Source of the DNA: Phenylobacterium sp.
GTDB taxonomy: Bacteria; Pseudomonadota; Alphaproteobacteria; Caulobacterales; Caulobacteraceae
Assembly (NCBI RefSeq): GCF_013822795.1
Contig: NZ_PNLB01000026.1
Location: forward strand, 1 to 62,021
Reading direction: 5' to 3'
DNA: 62,021 nucleotides
In this document: piece after piece, positions 18,245 to 26,668 of the stretch
Position numbering within the stretch: position 1 is the first letter of the stretch
Layout of the letters: every line of letters begins with the position of its first letter
Notes under the pieces: model-generated
The model's database searches: none
What the model saw: the letters and a program-made list of their open reading frames with translations, nothing else
What the model was told of the DNA's origin: nothing
Position numbers and translations under genes: made by a program

Positions 18245-19270
18245 ATGCGTCGCTTGGTGGCTTCGATCCTGGCTCTTGTCACGCTCCTCTTCGCCGGAGC
18301 CGCCGCCGCCAGACCCTATGTTGTGGTGCTGGCCGATGCGCGTGGGACAGTCGCTACCGACCTCCTGGCGCCCTACGCGATCCTGGCCGAGAGCGGCGCG
18401 GTCGACGTGGCCGTCGCTTCTGCGACCTCTGCGCCTGTTCGTCTGACGCCCGGTGTCGCCTGGGTGTCGCCGCAGGCGACGTTGACCCAGCTATCCCGCA
18501 GCGGGCGGCGTCCCGACGTGATCATCGTACCGGCCATGAGCATCGAGGACGATCCTGCCCGGTCGGCCTGGCTGCGCCGTCAGGTTGAGGGCGGCGCCCG
18601 GGTCATGTCGATCTGCAACGGCGCCAAGGTGTTGGCCGCGGCCGGTCTGCTCGACGGGCGCCAGGCGGTGATCCACTGGTACAGCCGCAAGCCGATGCGA
18701 AAGGCCTATCCGCGGACGACCTGGCGCGAAGATCTGCGCTGGGTGAGCGACGGTCCGGTCACCACGACGGCGGGCATCAGCGCGGGAGAGCCGGCGACTC
18801 TGCACCTGCTCGGCGAATTGGCTGGCAAGGCTGTGATGCGGGAGACCGCCGAGCGGCTGCAACTGCCGATGCCGCAGGCGGGGCATAACGGACAGGACTA
18901 TCGGCTGACCTTGCCCGGCATGACCACCGTCGTGCTCAACCGGCTGGCCTTCTGGCGGCGCGAGACGGTCGCCGTGCCGCTCGCCGAAAACCTCGACGAA
19001 CTCGCCTTCGGCACGGCCCTCGACGCCTGGTCGCGCACCTATCGCTCCCGGGCCTGGGCCAGCGGCCCGCCGACGGTCCGCACGCGACATGGCCTCCTCG
19101 TCTATCGCAGTGCTGAGACGCCTGCCCGCTTCGCGCGCGAAGTGGTCCTGCAGCGCCCCGACGTGATGACCAACACTTTCAGGGAGATCGCCACGGCCTA
19201 CGGCGTCTCGACCGCCCGCTTCGTCGCCCTGCAGTTCGAGCACCCTGCCGGCGCGGTCGATCGGTCCTAG
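18245..19270 (+). CDS. Exported DJ-1/PfpI (GATase1-like) family protein
   Basis: 341-residue protein. A signal peptide (LVASILALVTLLFAGAAAARP) is followed by a DJ-1/PfpI domain with the nucleophilic-elbow cysteine in MSICNGAKVLAAAGLLDG near residue 120, as in the N-terminal half of GlxA-type AraC regulators. The C-terminal half shows no AraC DNA-binding domain and no clear enzymatic motif. ATG 18245 has AGGAGG upstream; the longer frame from 18179 is unlikely. The role (amidase, chaperone or ligand sensor in the periplasm) is open. Its stop overlaps the stop of the convergent MBL gene by 4 bases. Confidence 0.85.
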   Translation: MRRLVASILALVTLLFAGAAAARPYVVVLADARGTVATDLLAPYAILAESGAVDVAVASATSAPVRLTPGVAWVSPQATLTQLSRSGRRPDVIIVPAMSIEDDPARSAWLRRQVEGGARVMSICNGAKVLAAAGLLDGRQAVIHWYSRKPMRKAYPRTTWREDLRWVSDGPVTTTAGISAGEPATLHLLGELAGKAVMRETAERLQLPMPQAGHNGQDYRLTLPGMTTVVLNRLAFWRRETVAVPLAENLDELAFGTALDAWSRTYRSRAWASGPPTVRTRHGLLVYRSAETPARFAREVVLQRPDVMTNTFREIATAYGVSTARFVALQFEHPAGAVDRS

Positions 19271-20166
19271 CCCGCCAGCCGATAGTCGCTGTCCAGTCCG
19301 GGATCGCGGTCGTCTGAGACGACCACGCCCCGGCGGGTCAGGTCGATCATGTGGCCGAGCACCGAGCGCGCCGCCGCCGGCCATAGTCGCTTGTCGACCT
19401 CGGCGTACAGCACCGGCACCATCTCTTTGATCTTGCCGTGGCCCTCGCCGACCGCCTTCAGCACCTGCGCTTCGCGGGCGCGGCGGTGGGCGATGTAGGC
19501 CTCGATGAACGGGCGGACCTCGCGCACCGGCGGACCATGGGTCGGCCACAGAACGTCGAAGTTGCGATCCTTCACCAGATCCAGGCTTTCCATGTAGGCG
19601 GTCATGTCGCCGTCCGGCGGCGACACCACCGTCGTCGACCAGCCCATGATGTGGTCGCCCGAGAACAGCGCGTTCTCTTCCTTCAGGGCAAAACAGATGT
19701 GGTTCGACGTGTGGCCGGGGGTGGCGATCGCCTCCAGCGACCAACCTGGTCCCGTAAACACCGCCCCGCCGCCGCAGATGTCGATGTCCGGCGTGAAGCT
19801 GAGGTCGTGGCCCGCCTCGGTGATCACCGTCGAGTCGCCGGCCTTGGCGCCCACCGCGCAGCCATAGATCTTCGCGCCGGTCTTCTCCTGCAGCGGCCGG
19901 GCCAGCGGGGAGTGGTCGGAGTGGTGGTGGGTCACCAGGATGTGGGTGACGGTCTCGCCCTCCAGCGCCGCCATCAGCGCATCGAGATGTTCGGGCAGGT
20001 CGGGGCCAGGGTCGATCACCGCGACCTCGCCCTTGCCGACGATGAAGGTGCCCGTACCCAGATAGGTGAACGGTCCGGGATTGTTGGCCACCACCCGGCG
20101 GATCAGCGGCGAGACCTGGTCGCAGGCGCCGTACTCGAACTGAATCTCACGAACATAAGGGATCAT
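19267..20166 (-). CDS. MBL-fold metallo-hydrolase
   Basis: 299-residue metallo-beta-lactamase-fold enzyme. The metal motif THHHSDH (HxHxDH) is near residue 100, with further ligands in TPGHTSNHICF and FSGDHIMGW. The C-terminal helix-rich extension (GKIKEMVPVLYAEVDKRLW...ARSVLGHMIDLTRRG) is of the LACTB2/winged-helix type. LACTB2-like members are nucleases or hydrolases; the substrate here is unknown. Cytoplasmic: no signal peptide. Confidence 0.92.
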   Translation of the reverse strand: MIPYVREIQFEYGACDQVSPLIRRVVANNPGPFTYLGTGTFIVGKGEVAVIDPGPDLPEHLDALMAALEGETVTHILVTHHHSDHSPLARPLQEKTGAKIYGCAVGAKAGDSTVITEAGHDLSFTPDIDICGGGAVFTGPGWSLEAIATPGHTSNHICFALKEENALFSGDHIMGWSTTVVSPPDGDMTAYMESLDLVKDRNFDVLWPTHGPPVREVRPFIEAYIAHRRAREAQVLKAVGEGHGKIKEMVPVLYAEVDKRLWPAAARSVLGHMIDLTRRGVVVSDDRDPGLDSDYRLAG

Positions 20167-20231
20167 CGAAAAGTCCTTGGGCGGCGCCCGTCTTGCTGCT
20201 GCGGCCTCGAACTTGGGATGCGAGGTCGGTC

Positions 20232-20393
20232 ATGGTGACGGACACGGCGATTTATGTATCAAAACGGCTTCAGAGGGTGGCCTTCGCGCTGCTCTGTCTC
20301 TTCGCGGCCCAACTGGTGCTGGCCGTCGCGAGTTGCGAACCGGAGCAGGTAGCCATGGGCGCCGCCCGGGTGCAACTCGATCCGGGGCGATAG
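20232..20393 (+). CDS. Possible small single-pass membrane protein (53 aa)
   Basis: ATG 20232 opens a 53-residue frame with one clear hydrophobic segment VAFALLCLFAAQLVLAVA and a short polar tail beginning with SCEPEQ. A weak GAGG lies upstream. It sits in the gap between the MBL gene and the SDR gene. No family recognised; it may be a lipoprotein-like or small membrane protein, or non-coding. Confidence 0.4.
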   Translation: MVTDTAIYVSKRLQRVAFALLCLFAAQLVLAVASCEPEQVAMGAARVQLDPGR

Positions 20394-20409
20394 ACGTCCG
20401 CGTGCGGTT

Positions 20410-21159
20410 CTAACCGCGGCGCATCATCCGCTCGCCGAGGCCCGGCGCGACACGCATCAGGATCGGCAACAGCTTGGCGCGGTCGACATAGACCTCGTCG
20501 CGGTCGCGCTTGATGGCGGCGATCACCTCGCTGGCGGCCTGGGCGGGGCTGATCTTCCCGGAGCCGCGGCCGGCGGTCATGTCGGTGTCCACCAGCGCCA
20601 TCACCGCTTCCATCACCCGCACGTTGGGGGCGCCGTCTTCGCATTGATAGCGCAACGCCTTGGTGAAGGTCCGCACCGCCGACTTGGTCGCGCAGTAGAC
20701 GGGCGAGGAGGTCTTCGGGGCCAGCGCCAGGCCGCTGGTGACGTTGACGATCATGGCCGACGGCTGGCGGCGCAGATGGGGCAGCAGGCCCGTGGAGACC
20801 GCCACCACGGCCTCGAAATTGAGCGCGATCTCTTCCTGCAGGGCAGGGCGCAGCGCCGACGGATCCTCGACAAGGAAGTCGGTCAGGGTCTGCACGCCGG
20901 CATTGTTGACCACGACCGACAGCGTCGGGTGGCGGCCTGGCAAGTCCCGGATGAACGCGTCGGTCGCCTGCGGGTCGGACAGGTCCAGCGCCCAGCAGCT
21001 GATCTGGCCAGGCCCGGCCAACTGCAGTCGCGCCAGGCTGGCGCGGTCGCGCCCAACCGCCACGACATGCGCCCCCTCGGCGACGAACTGCTTGGTGAGT
21101 TGAAGGCCGATGCCGCGGGCGCCGCCCGTGACCAGGACCGTCCTGCCGTTAAGCTGCAT
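20410..21159 (-). CDS. Short-chain dehydrogenase/reductase (DltE-like)
   Basis: 249-residue SDR with the NAD(P) motif VTGGARGIGLQL, NNAG (VVVNNAGVQ), the catalytic Ser in NVTSGLA and the YxxxK pair in YCATKSAVR. The pattern around SGLALAPKTSSPVYCATK resembles the DltE-like short oxidoreductases. ATG 21159 lies inside the 3' end of the TetR gene (11-base overlap), so both are one transcript. It is likely the regulated target of that TetR. Substrate not predictable. Confidence 0.92.
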   Translation of the reverse strand: MQLNGRTVLVTGGARGIGLQLTKQFVAEGAHVVAVGRDRASLARLQLAGPGQISCWALDLSDPQATDAFIRDLPGRHPTLSVVVNNAGVQTLTDFLVEDPSALRPALQEEIALNFEAVVAVSTGLLPHLRRQPSAMIVNVTSGLALAPKTSSPVYCATKSAVRTFTKALRYQCEDGAPNVRVMEAVMALVDTDMTAGRGSGKISPAQAASEVIAAIKRDRDEVYVDRAKLLPILMRVAPGLGERMMRRG

Positions 21160-21766
21160 CGCACTTCGCCTTGGCTGCAGGGCCGAGCAGCAGGTCGACC
21201 AGCGCCCGCGCATCGGCTGGATCGGGCGGGACCTGCCGCACCAGAAGTTGGAAGAACGGGGCCCCCAGCAGCAGGTCCAACATCAGCCAGACATCGGCGT
21301 CGGCGGCGACCAGCCCCTGCCGGCGGGCTTCCTCGACGAGCGGGCGCAGGGCTCCGTGGTCGCGGGCGCCGGCCAGGATCATCGCCATCGCCGCCGAGAG
21401 TTCCGGTTCGTGGGCCGCATGCGAGATCACCGCGCGGATCGCGCCGCCCAGAGGTCCTTCGGACAGCGCCTGCATCTTGGCGGCCAGCGCCTGTGCCAGA
21501 TCCTCGCGCACGTCGCCGGTCAGGGCCGGCGCCGCGTGGGCTTCGCGCAGGCCCTGCTGGATCGCTTCGGCGACCAGGGCGACCTTGCTCGGCCACCGGC
21601 GATAGACGGTCGCCTTGCTCGCCCGCGCCGCCGCCGCGACGTCGGCGGTGCTGGTTCCGGCATAGCCCTGCGCTGCAAGCAACCGCAGCGTTGCGGTCAA
21701 AATCGCCGCCGTGGCGTCGTCGTCGCGCGGTCGGCCGGGTCTTTGGATCGCTATATCGGTACTCAT
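21149..21766 (-). CDS. TetR-family transcriptional repressor
   Basis: 205-residue regulator. The N-terminal helix-turn-helix spans GYAGTSTADVAAAARASKATVYRRWPSK, and the C-terminal domain is of the TetR_C type with an LLLGAPFFQLLV hydrophobic helix. ATG 21766 places RPGRPRDDD at residues 9-17, normal for the family; the frame is open to 21823 but that region is the operator region. It is followed by the overlapping SDR gene. Two GGTAC-N6-GTACC sites cover its start and upstream DNA, predicting autoregulation. Confidence 0.93.
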   Translation of the reverse strand: MSTDIAIQRPGRPRDDDATAAILTATLRLLAAQGYAGTSTADVAAAARASKATVYRRWPSKVALVAEAIQQGLREAHAAPALTGDVREDLAQALAAKMQALSEGPLGGAIRAVISHAAHEPELSAAMAMILAGARDHGALRPLVEEARRQGLVAADADVWLMLDLLLGAPFFQLLVRQVPPDPADARALVDLLLGPAAKAKCDAA

Positions 21767-21810
21767 GGGTACCATGTGGCGACAGGATATGGGTACCGTC
21801 AAGTACCCAT
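21758..21810. promoter_or_regulatory. Two matching TetR-type operators
   Basis: GGTAC-N6-GTACC occurs twice: 21758-21773, overlapping the TetR start codon, and 21792-21807, extended to ATGGGTAC-N6-GTACCCAT (21789-21810). The centres are 34 bases apart, about three helical turns. Identical half-sites and spacing argue for binding by the adjacent TetR protein. Confidence 0.7.
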
Positions 21811-21881
21811 CGCGGCGCGACAATCACTCGGACGGCGATCAGGGCCCGCTCCCGTCACCGGGCGCGGGCCGACATTTGCGT

Positions 21882-22292
21882 CTAGCGGGGGAAGGCGCCC
21901 GAGAGGTCGTAGCCGGCCTGGGCGCCGAGCTCGACGAGTTCGTCGGCCGAACGCTCGTCGGCCTGGAATTGGCCCAGCGACCAGGTGACGATCGAGCGGG
22001 TGCCTGAGCGGCAGAAAGCCAGCACCGGGCCGCCGGCGGCCTCGACGGCGCGATGGTTGGCTTCGATCTGGTCGGGGGTCGGACCGCCGCGCACCGGAAT
22101 GTGGATGTAGTCCAGGCCGGCGGCGCGCGCGGCGGCCTCGATCTCGGCGCTGCTCGGCTGGCTCGGGTCCTCGCCGTCCGGGCGGTTGTTGATCACCAAC
22201 TTGAAGCCCTGGGCCGCGGCGTTCGCCAGGTCGGTGGTCGAGATCTGCGGGGCGACCGAGAGTTGGTCGGTGACGCGTCGGAAGTCAGTCAT
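21882..22292 (-). CDS. TIGR01244/DUF442-type phosphatase- or sulfurtransferase-like protein
   Basis: 136-residue protein of the beta-lactamase-hydrolase-like phosphatase family (TIGR01244). The CxxG(T/S)R active loop is FCRSGTRS near residue 95, as in tyrosine phosphatase-like and rhodanese-related enzymes, and the N-terminus DFRRVTDQLSVAPQI is diagnostic. ATG 22292 is chosen over an in-frame TTG two codons upstream. In other bacteria this domain is linked to sulfide metabolism (Blh) or biofilm; here it stands alone. Confidence 0.88.
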   Translation of the reverse strand: MTDFRRVTDQLSVAPQISTTDLANAAAQGFKLVINNRPDGEDPSQPSSAEIEAAARAAGLDYIHIPVRGGPTPDQIEANHRAVEAAGGPVLAFCRSGTRSIVTWSLGQFQADERSADELVELGAQAGYDLSGAFPR

Positions 22293-22396
22293 CTGCAATA
22301 CCGGTAGGAGGGGAGGGGCGATCGTTTGACATCATCGGGGGGCGGTGAAAGTTTCGCAACGCCCGGCCGACCATCGGCCGTCACCTTGAGCCCCTG

Positions 22397-23320
22397 ATGT
22401 TCCGCTTCATCGGCCGCCGCCTGCTGGTGGCCATCCCGACCCTGTTTCTGGTGGTGACCGTCGCGTTTTTCATGATGCGCGCCGCCCCGGGCAGCCCGTT
22501 TGACATGGACCGCAAGCTCTCGCCCGAGATCGAGCGGAACGTGATGGCCAAGTACGGCATGGATAAGCCGCTGCACGAGCAGTACTTCAACTATCTCCGC
22601 GACGTGACCCACGGCGATTTCGGACCGTCGCTGAAGTACAAGGACAAGTCCGTCCTCCAGATCCTCAAGGAGAACTACAAGGTCAGCCTGACGCTCGGCC
22701 TGTCGGCGATCATCCTGGCCAGCGTGGTCGGCGTGACCCTGGGGGTGCTGGCGGCGCTGCGGCAGAACCAGCTCATCGACTATGGGGTCATGGCGGTGGC
22801 CATCATCGGGGTCTGCATCCCGACGTTCGTCACGGCGCCGCTGCTCGTGCTGATATTCGGATCGAAACTGCAGCTTCTGCCTTCTGGGGGTTGGAACGGC
22901 GGGGCGCTGGCAAACCTGATATTGCCGGTAGCGGTGCTGGCGCTGCCGCAGATCGCGATCATCTCGCGGCTGACCCGGGCTGGCATGATCGAGGTGCTGC
23001 GCTCGAACTACATCCGCACCGCCCGCGCTAAAGGCTTGCCGGAACACAGGATTGTCGGAAAGCACGCCCTGCGCGCGGCGATCCTGCCGCTGGTCAGCTA
23101 TCTCGGCCCGGCCTGCGCCGGCCTGCTGACCGGCAGCTTGGTGGTGGAAAAGATCTTTAACCTGCCGGGACTGGGCAAGTTCTTCGTCATTTCAGCGCTC
23201 CAGCGCGACTACACCGTGGTGATGGGGATGGTGATCTTCTACGCCGCCCTGATCCTCGTCCTGAACCTGATCGCCGACCTGCTCTATGCGGCGCTTGATC
23301 CCCGCGTGAGGCTTTCTTGA
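22397..23320 (+). CDS. Peptide ABC transporter permease, OppB/DppB-like
   Basis: 307-residue inner-membrane permease with six predicted helices. The N-terminal segment IGRRLLVAIPTLFLVVTVAFFMMRAAPG is typical of OppB/DppB, and the EAA loop YIRTARAKGLPEHRIVGKHALR near residue 205 contacts the ATPase. The TGA stop overlaps the TTG start of the next permease. It should pair with the OppC-like protein and the binding protein at 24775. No ATPase gene is nearby. Confidence 0.94.
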   Translation: MFRFIGRRLLVAIPTLFLVVTVAFFMMRAAPGSPFDMDRKLSPEIERNVMAKYGMDKPLHEQYFNYLRDVTHGDFGPSLKYKDKSVLQILKENYKVSLTLGLSAIILASVVGVTLGVLAALRQNQLIDYGVMAVAIIGVCIPTFVTAPLLVLIFGSKLQLLPSGGWNGGALANLILPVAVLALPQIAIISRLTRAGMIEVLRSNYIRTARAKGLPEHRIVGKHALRAAILPLVSYLGPACAGLLTGSLVVEKIFNLPGLGKFFVISALQRDYTVVMGMVIFYAALILVLNLIADLLYAALDPRVRLS

Positions 23321-24216
23321 TCTTGGCTCCCGGTTCGCGCGCCGGCGCGCAAGTCATGGAAAAGGCTGTGAAAGGTCGCAGCCTTTGGGACGACGCACGG
23401 CGTCGGTTGTTCCGCAATGGGGCGGCGGTCAGCGGGATGGCGGTGCTGGCGGTGCTGGTGCTGGTGGCGATCGTCGGGCCGCACCTGACGCCGTTCAGCT
23501 ACGACCAGATCAACAAGGATGACGTCTGGGCGCCGCCGCTCACCGCCGGCCACCTGCTGGGCGCCGACTCTCTGGGCCGCGACCTGCTGGCCAGACTTCT
23601 TATGGGGCTTAGGGTTTCTCTGGCCATCGGGTTGGTGGCGACGCTGGTCTCGCTGGTGATCGGCATCGCCTGGGGCGCCGTCGCCGGCTATGTCGGCGGG
23701 GCGCTCGACGAGATCATGATGCGCGTCGTCGACGTGCTCTACTCGCTGCCGTTCATCTTCTTCGTGATCCTGCTGATGGTGACCTTCGGGTCGAACATCA
23801 TCCTGATCTTCATCGCCATCGGCGCGGTGGAGTGGCTGACCATGAGCCGCATCGTCCGGGGCCAGACGCTCGGCTTGAAACATAAGGAGTTCGTGGAGGC
23901 GGCGCGGGCCGCGGGCCTGAGTCAGGGCGGCATCATCTCGCGCCACATCATCCCCAACCTGCTGGGGCCGGTGGTGGTCTATGTGACGCTGACGATACCT
24001 GCCGTTATCCTGGCCGAGAGCTTCCTCAGCTTCCTGGGGCTGGGGGTCCAGCCGCCGATGGCGTCGCTCGGCACGCTGATCGCGGGCGGGGCGCAGGACA
24101 TGGAGCTCGCGCCCTGGCTGCTGATCTTCCCCGCCCTGACCATGGTCGTCACGCTGATGAGCTTCAACTTCATCGGCGACGGCCTTCGGGACGCGATCGA
24201 CCCGAAGGACCGCTGA
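23317..24216 (+). CDS. Peptide ABC transporter permease, OppC/DppC-like
   Basis: 299-residue partner permease. N-terminal OppC-type segment SLWDDARRRLFRNGAAVSGMAVLAVLVLVAIVGP, then the EAA loop EFVEAARAAGLSQGGIISRHIIPN, and a C-terminal GDGLRDAIDPKDR as in OppC/DppC. TTG 23317 overlaps the OppB stop (TTGA); ATG 23356 is an alternative start giving 286 aa. The gene ends 3 bases before the stop of an antisense gene, so opp transcription runs into it. Confidence 0.93.
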   Translation: MILAPGSRAGAQVMEKAVKGRSLWDDARRRLFRNGAAVSGMAVLAVLVLVAIVGPHLTPFSYDQINKDDVWAPPLTAGHLLGADSLGRDLLARLLMGLRVSLAIGLVATLVSLVIGIAWGAVAGYVGGALDEIMMRVVDVLYSLPFIFFVILLMVTFGSNIILIFIAIGAVEWLTMSRIVRGQTLGLKHKEFVEAARAAGLSQGGIISRHIIPNLLGPVVVYVTLTIPAVILAESFLSFLGLGVQPPMASLGTLIAGGAQDMELAPWLLIFPALTMVVTLMSFNFIGDGLRDAIDPKDR

Positions 24217-24219
24217 GCC

Positions 24220-24765
24220 CTAGCGCAGTCGCTTGGCGCGGGCGCCGGACTGGCCATCGAAGCTGATGAAGTAGCCGCCGACCGCGCCCTTGCGCACCTC
24301 GACCTTGCTGCCCTTCTTCGGCTGCCGGCCAAGGTCGGCGGCGTCGTAGTACTGCCAGACCGCGCCGCTGGTCAGTTCGAACACCCACTTGCCGTCGCCG
24401 CCGCGATAGGCGCGCTCGACGGTGTCCTCGATGCGGTTGGCTTCTTCGGGCGTCGCCTCAGCCTTGTTGAACATGTCCAGGGTCGGCAGGCTGAGGCCGA
24501 AGGCCTGCTTGCGCGCGGCCTTGGCCTGTTCGCGATCGACGACAACGATGTCGCCCTTCTTCTCGGCGGTGTCGATGGCGCCGGCGGCGGCGTCGTAGCA
24601 GGCCAGGCGCTCGGTCGGGTCGGTCTTGGTCTTGCAGTCCAGCAGCGATTGGAGGACGGCTGCGCGCCCCTCAGGCTTGGCTTGGGCGGCGGCCTGGCCC
24701 GCGGCGGCGAGGGCGGCCAGCAGGGCGATGGCGGTCAGCTTTGAGCGCGTGGGAAAGTATGTCAT
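24220..24765 (-). CDS. Exported protein of unknown function (181 aa), antisense inside the opp region
   Basis: Signal peptide (SKLTAIALLAALAAAGQAAAQ), then LLDCKTKTDPTERLACYDAAA, a cysteine-pair motif of the kind seen in several periplasmic and type VI-associated proteins. The C-terminal half (KWVFELTSGAVWQYYD...GSKVEVRKGAVGGYFISFDG) looks like a small beta-barrel. The frame is open far upstream on this strand, but only as the antisense of the binding-protein gene. ATG 24765 is 9 bases from the divergent start of that gene. No named family is assigned. Confidence 0.82.
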   Translation of the reverse strand: MTYFPTRSKLTAIALLAALAAAGQAAAQAKPEGRAAVLQSLLDCKTKTDPTERLACYDAAAGAIDTAEKKGDIVVVDREQAKAARKQAFGLSLPTLDMFNKAEATPEEANRIEDTVERAYRGGDGKWVFELTSGAVWQYYDAADLGRQPKKGSKVEVRKGAVGGYFISFDGQSGARAKRLR

Positions 24766-24774
24766 CCGTGACCC

Positions 24775-26451
24775 ATGGTTTCGACGTCCCGCATTGATAG
24801 GGCGCTCCGGGCGCTCGGCAATACGCTGATCCTGGCTACTGCAGCCTTTTCCATCGCCGCCTGCGCGCCCAAGGGCCCCTCGCGACCGCCGTGCCCGGCG
24901 GGCCAGGTCTGCATCCAGGCGGGCAACGTCTCCGAGCCGGTGACGCTGGATCCGCACAAGTCCACCGGGACCTGGGAAGACCGGATCATCTCCAACCTGC
25001 TGATCGGGCTGACGGACTCTGACGAAAAGGGCGAGGCGGTTCCCGGCATGGCCGAGCGCTGGGAGACCACCCCCGACGGGCTGGTCTGGACCTTCTACCT
25101 GCGCGACGCGAACTGGTCGGACGGCGTCCCGGTGACGGCGGACGACTTTGTCTTCTCCCTGCGCCGCATCCTGCTGCCCGAGACGGCTTCGGAGTACGCC
25201 TCGGTTCTCTACCTGATCAAGAACGCCCAGGCGGTGAACGAGGGCAAGGCCCCCAAGGAAGCCCTCGGCGTACGCGCGCTTTCGCCGAAGGTGCTTGAGA
25301 TCACGCTCAACCATCCGGCTCCGTACCTGCCCGAACTCGCCAAGCACCACACCATGTCGCCTCTGCCCAAGCACCTGCTCGACAAGGTCGGCGAGGCGTG
25401 GGTGCAGCCGGGAAACTATCTGTCGAACGGCCCCTATATCGTCACCGACTGGAAGCTCGGCGACTATGTGCGGCTGGTGAAAAACCCGCGCTTCTATGAG
25501 GCGTCCAAGGTCTGCGTCGACCAGATCTACCTTTACCCGACTCCGGACGCGGCGATGGCCGAGCGGCGGGTCGCCCGCGGCGAACTGGACATGAACGCCG
25601 ACATTCAATCGAACCGCATCGCCTTCCTGCGCGAGACCATGCCCGGCTACGTGCGCACCCACACCTTCCTGGGCGTGACCTATCTGGCCTTCAACTCGAA
25701 CGTTCCGGCGTTCAAGGACAAGCGCGTGCGCCAGGCCCTGGCCATGTCGATCGACCGCGACTTCATCACCGAAAAGCTGCTGCGCGGCGGGCAGAAGGCG
25801 GCCTACACCTTCGTCCCGCCGGGCGTCGCCGAGTACCAGCCGGCGCAGCCGCCGGCCTGGGCCGCCTGGCCGCTCGAGAAGCGCCAGGCCGAGGCTCGCC
25901 GCCTGCTGGCGGCGGCCGGCTATGGGCCCCAGAAAGCGCTGCGCATCGAGATCAAGCACCGCAACACGCCTGATCCAATGTTGTTCATGCCGGCCATCCA
26001 GGCCGACTGGAAAGAAATCGGGGTCGATGCGCGGCTGGTCCAGAACGAGGCCCAGATTGCCTATGCGGCCTTCCGCTCGCGCGACTTCGACGTCGCCGAC
26101 GCCGCCTGGATCGCCGACTACAACGACGCCATGAGTTTCCTCTACCTGCAGCAGTCGGCCACTGGCCCGCAAAATTATGGCGACTATCGCAACCCGGCCT
26201 ATGACGCGCTGCTGGCCAAGGCCGACGCCGAAGTCGATTCCAAGGTTCGCGCCGGCTATCTCGCCCAGGCCGAGGCGCTGATGCTCGATGACGCGCCGGT
26301 TGCGCCTATCTACTTCTACGTGAATAAGAATCTGGTCTCGCCGAAGGTCACCGGCTTTGTCGACAACCTCGTCGATCAGCATCGGGCGCGTTACTGGTGT
26401 GTCGCGAAAGGCACGCCCGCACCGACGAATTCCGTTACGTCAAAAGGGTGA
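24775..26451 (+). CDS. Peptide-binding lipoprotein of ABC transporter, OppA-like (SBP family 5)
   Basis: 558-residue periplasmic solute-binding protein. It has a lipobox (FSIAAC, Cys near residue 29), then the family 5 landmarks TLDPHKSTGTWEDRIISNLLIGL, PGMAERWETTPDGLVWTFYLRDANWSDG and VRQALAMSIDRDFI. It binds oligopeptides or murein-like peptides for the OppBC-type permeases at 22397-24216. The antisense gene at 24220-24765 separates it from them, and its promoter must lie within that gene or in readthrough from oppC. Confidence 0.94.
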   Translation: MVSTSRIDRALRALGNTLILATAAFSIAACAPKGPSRPPCPAGQVCIQAGNVSEPVTLDPHKSTGTWEDRIISNLLIGLTDSDEKGEAVPGMAERWETTPDGLVWTFYLRDANWSDGVPVTADDFVFSLRRILLPETASEYASVLYLIKNAQAVNEGKAPKEALGVRALSPKVLEITLNHPAPYLPELAKHHTMSPLPKHLLDKVGEAWVQPGNYLSNGPYIVTDWKLGDYVRLVKNPRFYEASKVCVDQIYLYPTPDAAMAERRVARGELDMNADIQSNRIAFLRETMPGYVRTHTFLGVTYLAFNSNVPAFKDKRVRQALAMSIDRDFITEKLLRGGQKAAYTFVPPGVAEYQPAQPPAWAAWPLEKRQAEARRLLAAAGYGPQKALRIEIKHRNTPDPMLFMPAIQADWKEIGVDARLVQNEAQIAYAAFRSRDFDVADAAWIADYNDAMSFLYLQQSATGPQNYGDYRNPAYDALLAKADAEVDSKVRAGYLAQAEALMLDDAPVAPIYFYVNKNLVSPKVTGFVDNLVDQHRARYWCVAKGTPAPTNSVTSKG

Positions 26452-26577
26452 AATCGTGCGCGACGGCCCAGCTAGGGCACAATCTGTGACCAGAATGCGA
26501 CAGGTTGGCGTCCACAACATTGCGGCCACCTAATCTGCGTTGACCCTCCCGCTGTAAGCCCCGTAACTCCAAGGTAA

Positions 26578-26599
26578 CCGGGTTCGAATTCGAATCCGG
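26578..26599. repeat. 22-base near-perfect palindrome upstream of TonB receptor
   Basis: The half-site CCGG(G/A)TTCGAA and its complement meet at GAATTC (26578-26599) with one mismatched pair. It lies 70 bases before the receptor start, in a 217-base gap. The sequence also resembles a doubled tRNA T-arm (GGTTCGAA...TTCGAATCC). Operator, hairpin or tRNA remnant are all possible. Confidence 0.45.
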
Positions 26600-26668
26600 G
26601 ACCGAACCTTTTGTGGGGAGCGGGCATCGCCGCCGTCTCGGTGGGCGAACCGCTGGAGGATCTAGACC

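Noticed and set aside
24220..26382. 720-codon reading of the antisense frame as one protein
   Set aside because: Only the part from ATG 24765 has a signal peptide and ordered protein character; the rest mirrors the binding-protein gene.
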